A DNA stretch of 64,000 nucleotides from Pandoraea oxalativorans (lineage in GTDB: Bacteria > Pseudomonadota > Gammaproteobacteria > Burkholderiales > Burkholderiaceae). A program made the translations under genes and the position numbers. The notes under the pieces were generated by a model. The model was not told where the DNA came from, did not search any database, and saw nothing but the letters and a program-made list of their open reading frames with translations. Below are positions 59,078 through 64,000 of this stretch, in pieces (position 1 is the stretch's first letter; every line of letters starts with the position of its first letter). Location: the NCBI RefSeq assembly GCF_000972785.3, contig NZ_CP011518.2:248001-312000 (forward strand), read 5' to 3'.

Positions 59078-59204
59078 GTCCAAACTGCATACGCTTGAGT
59101 TTGTCGATGAGCAGCTTCAAATGCGCAATCTCTTGCTCGCGCGATGTGAGGCGCGTCTGCAGCTCGGCGAGCTGTGTTTCGCGTTCGTGCAAAACCTGCT
59201 GGCT
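59078..59204 (-). pseudogene. tnpC: IS66-C TnpC, N-terminal piece
   Basis: It encodes VLHERETQLAELQTRLTSRE through KRMQFGRK. It joins the main part at 50790 across IS66-B. Its first codons were removed by the IS3 element starting at 59205. Confidence 0.9.
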
Positions 59205-59236
59205 TGAATCGCCCCGGCTTTCGAGGAGGCCGGTTG

Positions 59237-59555
59237 GTTTAAGTTAACGCAGGCGCTTCAGCAGTATTTCTGAGTTGCCTGTAGTAGTTTGCCTCAGCCT
59301 CGGCTGGCGGGATATAGCCCAGCGGTTCCATCAGCCGATGATGGTTGTACCAGGCTACCCATTCCAGGGTGGCGAGCTCGACGGATTCCTTCGTTTTCCA
59401 AGGCGCTCGCCGGTGAATCAGTTCCGTTTTGTATAGACCGTTGATCGTTTCCGCCAGGGCGTTGTCATAGCTGTCGCCGCGGCTGCCGACCGATGGCTCA
59501 ATGCCCGCTTGGGCAAGTCGCTCGGTGTACCGAATGGAAACATATTGCGATCCCC
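59237..59555 (-). pseudogene. IS3-family OrfB, C-terminal part
   Basis: The minus strand encodes GSQYVSIRYTERLAQAGIEP, the catalytic Glu region DSYDNALAETINGLYKTEL, and ends AEAPALT. It is the end of the orfB that begins at about 61535. Confidence 0.85.
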
Positions 59556-59572
59556 TGACGCCCTTCTAAAGG

Positions 59573-60658
59573 TCAAGAGGTAAATTGGGTCTGCGCGATC
59601 TGGCGGTAACGTTGCCGGATGGCGTAGAAGACCTCTCGTGCGATATAGCGCTTGAGGCATCGAATCGCTTCAAGCTTTGAGTGGCCCTCGCTGACGCGTT
59701 TGGCGACATAGGCTTTTGTGCGATCGTCGGTTCGCAATCGACCGATGGCGATAATGTGCAGGGCGCTGTTGGCCGCGCGATCTCCACCGCGATTCAGTCG
59801 ATGTCGTGTCACCTTGCCAGAAGACGCCGGGACGGGACTCACTCCACAGAGGGCGGCGAAGCTGGCCTCTGACTGAAGCCGGTCGCTGTTGTCGCCAGCG
59901 GTCAGTAGCAGTTGCGAAGCGGACTCATAGCCAATTGAATACCGGGAGACCAGATCGGGGGCGAGTTCATCGACCAGAGCCGCGATCATGACATCGAGGT
60001 CGGCGATCTCGTCGTGCAACTCGAGATACCGACGCCCCAGTGATTTTAATGCAATCCGGTTGGCAGAGATCAGGCTCCGATAGTCAGACAGATCGGGACG
60101 CCACGCGGCCAATGTTCGAATAAGCTGCATCCGTGTCATCTTGCGCAGCGATTCGCGTAACTCGTCAGGCGCGCTGATGATGGTACTGTGAATTAGTTGC
60201 AATGCAACGCGCCTCGCGGAGATGGCGGTCTTCCGGCAGACTTTCAGAACGCGCAGCGATTCAATCATGCCGTCGCGTGTCTTGGGCGTGACTGTACGCA
60301 CACCAGCAAAGGCAGCATGCGCCGCGTTGCAAGCGTCCAGCGTGTCGTCCTTGCCGCGTTTGCGCCGGTCGCTCCTGTCGGGTGCCGTGACCTCAAGCAC
60401 CGTTACGTGGGCCAGTTGAAGGTAGCGAAGCAAGCCCGCTCCGTAGGAGCCGGTGCATTCGACGCCAACCCGGGCAAGCTCTCCGAATGAGCGCATCCAG
60501 AGCAGCATCTGTTTGTAGCCATGCCGCGTGGTAGGGAAGCATTCACTGCCGAGCAGACGATCGTGTTCGTCAACGACAGCTGCAACATGCACGTCCTTAT
60601 GGGTATCCACGCCGCCCACAACGTTGCGATATCCAGAAATAGCCGGTTCTTCTTTCAT
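59573..60658 (-). CDS. IS110-family transposase (copy 1)
   Basis: This 361-aa DEDD recombinase has an N-terminal VVGGVDTHKDVHVAAVVDEH, GKDDTLDACNAAHAA, and a C-terminal Tnp20 domain with the SASQLLLTAGDNSDRLQSEA-type motif and PVPASSGKVTRHRLNRGGDR with the catalytic Ser. The start at 60658 is chosen because the family motif begins soon after. Confidence 0.95.
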   Translation of the reverse strand: MKEEPAISGYRNVVGGVDTHKDVHVAAVVDEHDRLLGSECFPTTRHGYKQMLLWMRSFGELARVGVECTGSYGAGLLRYLQLAHVTVLEVTAPDRSDRRKRGKDDTLDACNAAHAAFAGVRTVTPKTRDGMIESLRVLKVCRKTAISARRVALQLIHSTIISAPDELRESLRKMTRMQLIRTLAAWRPDLSDYRSLISANRIALKSLGRRYLELHDEIADLDVMIAALVDELAPDLVSRYSIGYESASQLLLTAGDNSDRLQSEASFAALCGVSPVPASSGKVTRHRLNRGGDRAANSALHIIAIGRLRTDDRTKAYVAKRVSEGHSKLEAIRCLKRYIAREVFYAIRQRYRQIAQTQFTS

Positions 60659-60947
60659 GAGCCTTGCTCCGGTTGCCGATGAGATTGAGGCGATTTCACC
60701 GGCATCGAGTACCTGGACAAGACAGTAAAGCGACAGAGCGTCAGGCCCTTCTTGAGTCACACGTATCGACGAGGCGAAACCTCGCCGCTCGGCGGTTCCG
60801 GACGATCGACAGGTCAGGGGAAAGACACTACGTCGATCGGAATGTGGGTCAGGTCGCCCGGAACGCTTTACGGCACCAAAAGTCGCCGGACAGCCCTCAT
60901 TGAAAGCCGCGAGAAGCCCGGAAACATCTGATACCCGTATTCTTACT
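60659..60947 (-). ncRNA. Putative bridge-RNA region of IS110 copy 1
   Basis: The element has 289 non-coding bp upstream of its transposase. In the IS110 group this end encodes the bridge RNA that pairs with donor and target. The call rests on position and family; I did not fold the RNA. Confidence 0.45.
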
Positions 60948-61535
60948 GTCGGAGTGATGGATCAGCGTCCCGTCGTCGCCCGGTTGGCGGGCATACAGCG
61001 CTTGTTCAAGCGCATCGAGTACGAAGTCGGTGCGCATGGTACGACTCACCCGCCAGCCAACGATGCGTCGTGCAAACACGTCGATGACGAACGCCACGTA
61101 CAGCCAGCCCTGCCACGTCGAAACGTAGGTGAAATCGGAAACCCAGAGCTGATTCGGCCGGTCGGCTTTGAATTGGCGATTGACCCGGTCCAGCGGGCGA
61201 GGTGCCGAGACATCGGGAATCGTTGTGCGAACCCGTTTGCCGCGCACCGCGCCTTGCAATCCCAGCCGCTGCATCAGTCGCTCGACCGTGCAGCGGGCCA
61301 CCCGAATTTGCTCCCGGTTCATCTGCCTCCAGACCTTGTCTGCGCCGTAGACCCGCATGTTGGCGTGCCAGACACGCTGGATTTCCGGGCACAGCACGTC
61401 GTCACGCTTGACTCGGGCGCAGCGCTTGGATGGATCGCGAAGCTGGGCAGCATGGCGCCAGTAACCCGACGGGGCAATCCGCAAAACCTTGCAGATCGAC
61501 TCGACCCCGAAGGTGTCGCGATGCTGATCGATGAA
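60948..61535 (-). pseudogene. IS3-family OrfB, N-terminal part
   Basis: It encodes [52 protein letters not shown] and ends LIHHSD at the IS110 insertion. The same codons (HSD) are interrupted in another IS3 by copy 2. Confidence 0.85.
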
Positions 61536-61540
61536 GGCTT

Positions 61541-61867
61541 TCAGGACTTGATACGGCGGTCGAGCTCCGCCTGGGCGAAAAACGCGCTGGCCAGTTTGAG
61601 AATCTCGTTGGTCTTGCGCAATTCCTTGTTCTCGCGCTCCAGCGCCTTCAGGCGATCACGCTCGCTCGCGCTCAGGCCGGCACGTTCGCCGTTATCGATC
61701 TCGTCGCGCTTGACCCAATCGTTCAGCGTTTGCGGCGTGCAGCCGATCATCGGCGCAATCGACTCGACCGCCGCCCACAGCGACGGATGCTCGCTACGCT
61801 GCTCGCGCACCAGGCGCACTGCGCGCTCCCGGACTTCCGGGGAAAACTTGCTCGATCTCTTGTTCAT
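61541..61867 (-). CDS. IS3-family OrfA
   Basis: This 108-aa HTH protein reads [35 protein letters not shown] and a C-terminal leucine zipper ([20 protein letters not shown]). It normally frameshifts into OrfB. Confidence 0.92.
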   Translation of the reverse strand: MNKRSSKFSPEVRERAVRLVREQRSEHPSLWAAVESIAPMIGCTPQTLNDWVKRDEIDNGERAGLSASERDRLKALERENKELRKTNEILKLASAFFAQAELDRRIKS

Positions 61868-61896
61868 GGCTCCATTCTCTCAAGAGTTGGAGCCTT

Positions 61897-62121
61897 GTAT
61901 CTTCGTCTTCGTGATGGTTAGCTACCGTCACATGAGGTGAAGTGAGCATGTTTGGAGCCTGAAGGCTTGGACCTTGCTGTGGAGATAATGCCCTTCGCCT
62001 CGCCCTCACCAGCACAGACACTGAACGGTAGCCAAGGGCGTGGACCCTGTATGTACAAGGCAAGTGGGTGAGTTGGTATTGCGGAAATTTTCAAGCTAGT
62101 TGTCGCCTCCACGAATAAATT
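61897..62121. other. Unassigned piece between two IS3 remnants
   Basis: The 225 bp contain no gene. The right part is the terminal non-coding end of the IS3 at 62122 onward. The left part, with GGTTAGCTACCGTCACATGA, is from an element I cannot name. Confidence 0.35.
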
Positions 62122-62576
62122 TCAGGCGGCCTTTCTCTCCTGACTACGGCGCTGTGCGGCGACGTCCTGGTGGTCGATGCGATCCGGGTTCAGGTGCACA
62201 GCATCGACGCGCTGCCAGTTGCGCGTGCGGCCTTTCCAGCGCAGCGGGTGGCGTTGCCGGGCGGCCTCATAAAGCGCTGCTCGTCGATCCAAAATGGTCT
62301 GGTCGAGATTGGCATGGCGCTGCGCCGGCGTCACGAACCGGATCGCGCTGTGACGGTGCTCTTCGTTATACCAGCGCACCAGCGCGCCCACCCAGGTGCG
62401 TGCGGCGAGCAGGGTGTCAAATGCCCTCAGCGGGTAAGTCGGCCGGTACTTTAGGGTCTTGAACAACGATTCAGAATAAGGGTTGTCGTTGCTCACGCCC
62501 GGGCGGCTGAGCGAGTGCATGACGCCCAGCGTCTGGAGGGTGGCGAGCATCGTCGCACCTTTCATCGGGCCGCCGT
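62122..62576 (-). pseudogene. Another IS3-family OrfB, C-terminal part
   Basis: It encodes GGPMKGATMLATLQTLGVMH, SNDNPYSESLFKTLKYRPTY, VRWYNEEHRHSAIRFVTP. The preceding codons (VILHSD) lie at 63969-64000 beyond IS110 copy 2. This is a different IS3 type from the one at 59205-61896. Confidence 0.88.
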
Positions 62577-62593
62577 TGACGCCCTTCTAAAGG

Positions 62594-63679
62594 TCAAGAG
62601 GTAAATTGGGTCTGCGCGATCTGGCGGTAACGTTGCCGGATGGCGTAGAAGACCTCTCGTGCGATATAGCGCTTGAGGCATCGAATCGCTTCAAGCTTTG
62701 AGTGGCCCTCGCTGACGCGTTTGGCGACATAGGCTTTTGTGCGATCGTCGGTTCGCAATCGACCGATGGCGATAATGTGCAGGGCGCTGTTGGCCGCGCG
62801 ATCTCCACCGCGATTCAGTCGATGTCGTGTCACCTTGCCAGAAGACGCCGGGACGGGACTCACTCCACAGAGGGCGGCGAAGCTGGCCTCTGACTGAAGC
62901 CGGTCGCTGTTGTCGCCAGCGGTCAGTAGCAGTTGCGAAGCGGACTCATAGCCAATTGAATACCGGGAGACCAGATCGGGGGCGAGTTCATCGACCAGAG
63001 CCGCGATCATGACATCGAGGTCGGCGATCTCGTCGTGCAACTCGAGATACCGACGCCCCAGTGATTTTAATGCAATCCGGTTGGCAGAGATCAGGCTCCG
63101 ATAGTCAGACAGATCGGGACGCCACGCGGCCAATGTTCGAATAAGCTGCATCCGTGTCATCTTGCGCAGCGATTCGCGTAACTCGTCAGGCGCGCTGATG
63201 ATGGTACTGTGAATTAGTTGCAATGCAACGCGCCTCGCGGAGATGGCGGTCTTCCGGCAGACTTTCAGAACGCGCAGCGATTCAATCATGCCGTCGCGTG
63301 TCTTGGGCGTGACTGTACGCACACCAGCAAAGGCAGCATGCGCCGCGTTGCAAGCGTCCAGCGTGTCGTCCTTGCCGCGTTTGCGCCGGTCGCTCCTGTC
63401 GGGTGCCGTGACCTCAAGCACCGTTACGTGGGCCAGTTGAAGGTAGCGAAGCAAGCCCGCTCCGTAGGAGCCGGTGCATTCGACGCCAACCCGGGCAAGC
63501 TCTCCGAATGAGCGCATCCAGAGCAGCATCTGTTTGTAGCCATGCCGCGTGGTAGGGAAGCATTCACTGCCGAGCAGACGATCGTGTTCGTCAACGACAG
63601 CTGCAACATGCACGTCCTTATGGGTATCCACGCCGCCCACAACGTTGCGATATCCAGAAATAGCCGGTTCTTCTTTCAT
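62594..63679 (-). CDS. IS110-family transposase (copy 2)
   Basis: Its predicted protein is identical to copy 1 over all 361 aa, including the DEDD motifs. Identity of both copies points to recent transposition. Confidence 0.95.
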   Translation of the reverse strand: MKEEPAISGYRNVVGGVDTHKDVHVAAVVDEHDRLLGSECFPTTRHGYKQMLLWMRSFGELARVGVECTGSYGAGLLRYLQLAHVTVLEVTAPDRSDRRKRGKDDTLDACNAAHAAFAGVRTVTPKTRDGMIESLRVLKVCRKTAISARRVALQLIHSTIISAPDELRESLRKMTRMQLIRTLAAWRPDLSDYRSLISANRIALKSLGRRYLELHDEIADLDVMIAALVDELAPDLVSRYSIGYESASQLLLTAGDNSDRLQSEASFAALCGVSPVPASSGKVTRHRLNRGGDRAANSALHIIAIGRLRTDDRTKAYVAKRVSEGHSKLEAIRCLKRYIAREVFYAIRQRYRQIAQTQFTS

Positions 63680-63968
63680 GAGCCTTGCTCCGGTTGCCGA
63701 TGAGATTGAGGCGATTTCACCGGCATCGAGTACCTGGACAAGACAGTAAAGCGACAGAGCGTCAGGCCCTTCTTGAGTCACACGTATCGACGAGGCGAAA
63801 CCTCGCCGCTCGGCGGTTCCGGACGATCGACAGGTCAGGGGAAAGACACTACGTCGATCGGAATGTGGGTCAGGTCGCCCGGAACGCTTTACGGCACCAA
63901 AAGTCGCCGGACAGCCCTCATTGAAAGCCGCGAGAAGCCCGGAAACATCTGATACCCGTATTCTTACT
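63680..63968 (-). ncRNA. Putative bridge-RNA region of IS110 copy 2
   Basis: It corresponds to the upstream non-coding end of copy 1. Confidence 0.45.
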
Positions 63969-64000
63969 ATCCGAATGCAGAATCACCTGGTCGGGTGGTA
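63969..64000 (-). pseudogene. IS3-family OrfB piece at the window edge
   Basis: The minus strand reads PPDQVILHSD, which joins GGPMKGAT at 62576 once IS110 copy 2 is removed. The rest of the gene is outside the window. Confidence 0.75.

Larger units (their letters stand above)
49331..59204 (-). mobile_element. IS66-C, outer element of the nest
   Basis: The left end GTAAGCACTCGATG is at 49331. Its tnpC is split by IS66-B (50791-59077); the flanks carry the target duplication GTCCAAAC (50783-50790 and 59078-59085). The 5' part is cut at 59204 by an IS3 element, so tnpA and tnpB are lost. It is the same IS type as IS66-A. Confidence 0.9.
59556..60947 (-). mobile_element. IS110-family element, copy 1
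   Basis: The 1392-bp element begins TGACGCCCTTCTAAAGG and ends GTATTCTTACT. It appears identical to copy 2 at 62577-63968. It sits exactly after the His-Ser-Asp codons of an IS3 orfB. There are no inverted repeats, as usual for this family. Confidence 0.93.
59205..61896 (-). mobile_element. IS3-family element carrying an IS110 insertion
   Basis: The 3' end TGAATCGCCCCGG abuts IS66-C at 59205. OrfA and orfB are on the minus strand; orfB is split by the IS110 copy at 59556-60947. The 5' end (61896) lacks the terminal repeat seen in the remnant at 39361, so it has been cut by later events. Confidence 0.85.
62577..63968 (-). mobile_element. IS110-family element, copy 2
   Basis: It has the same 1392 bp as copy 1, with the same ends TGACGCCCTTCTAAAGG and GTATTCTTACT. 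It is inserted directly after the His-Ser-Asp codons of a second, unrelated IS3 orfB. Confidence 0.93.

Noticed and set aside
1..64000. tRNA or rRNA genes
   Set aside because: I looked for cloverleaf T-loop motifs (GGTTCGAATCC-like with CCA) near the integrase remnant and elsewhere by eye and found none convincing; a covariance-model scan was not possible.

Overview
The window is very GC-rich, with short intergenic gaps in the secretion operons and long decayed, insertion-riddled stretches elsewhere. The gene content suggests a Burkholderiaceae-type plant-, fungus- or animal-associated bacterium. A Mycetohabitans/Burkholderia-like endosymbiont is my best guess; this is inference from gene content, not a database result.

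Positions 1-8,920 hold part of a type III secretion system (T3SS) in Ysc/Psc-like order on the minus strand. One unit is orf133-sctC-sctD-sctE. The next is araC-sctF-sctG-sctI-sctJ-sctK-sctL-sctW, with most genes overlapping by ATGA. The AraC-like regulator reads in frame, with no stop codon, into the needle subunit gene sctF. SctL carries an unusual acidic, repetitive C-terminal extension. The export gate, ATPase and translocators are not in the window.

Positions 8,900-34,150 look like an effector region. A 16-bp palindromic box (consensus TCAGGTGTTCACCTGA) occurs nine times, followed 22-24 nt downstream by a -10-like hexamer in the direction of the gene. It precedes both T3SS operons and four candidate effector genes: three members of a four-member TPR protein family and one 672-aa protein. 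Three more boxes are orphans, next to gene remnants or a possible small RNA. The four TPR proteins share a motif (LSPxG, LSA in one member) at almost the same distance from their start codons. Two of them are a tandem duplication. A low-GC leucine-rich-repeat gene with two frameshifts lies in the same region. Between the genes are decayed IS3, ISL3, IS110 and IS5-type elements.

Positions 34,300-43,050 hold accessory genes: a HipBA pair, an integrase remnant, a secreted 150-aa protein, a DUF551-like protein, an MFS transporter and a Phd/VapC-type toxin-antitoxin pair. About 3 kb of this is degenerate sequence without recognisable genes.

Positions 43,069-64,000 are an insertion-sequence graveyard. 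An IS3-family element is broken by IS256 and IS110-family elements. A four-level nest follows: IS21 inside IS66-A inside IS66-B inside IS66-C, with target duplications at the three inner levels. Two identical IS110-family copies each sit in the conserved His-Ser-Asp codons of a different IS3-family transposase gene.
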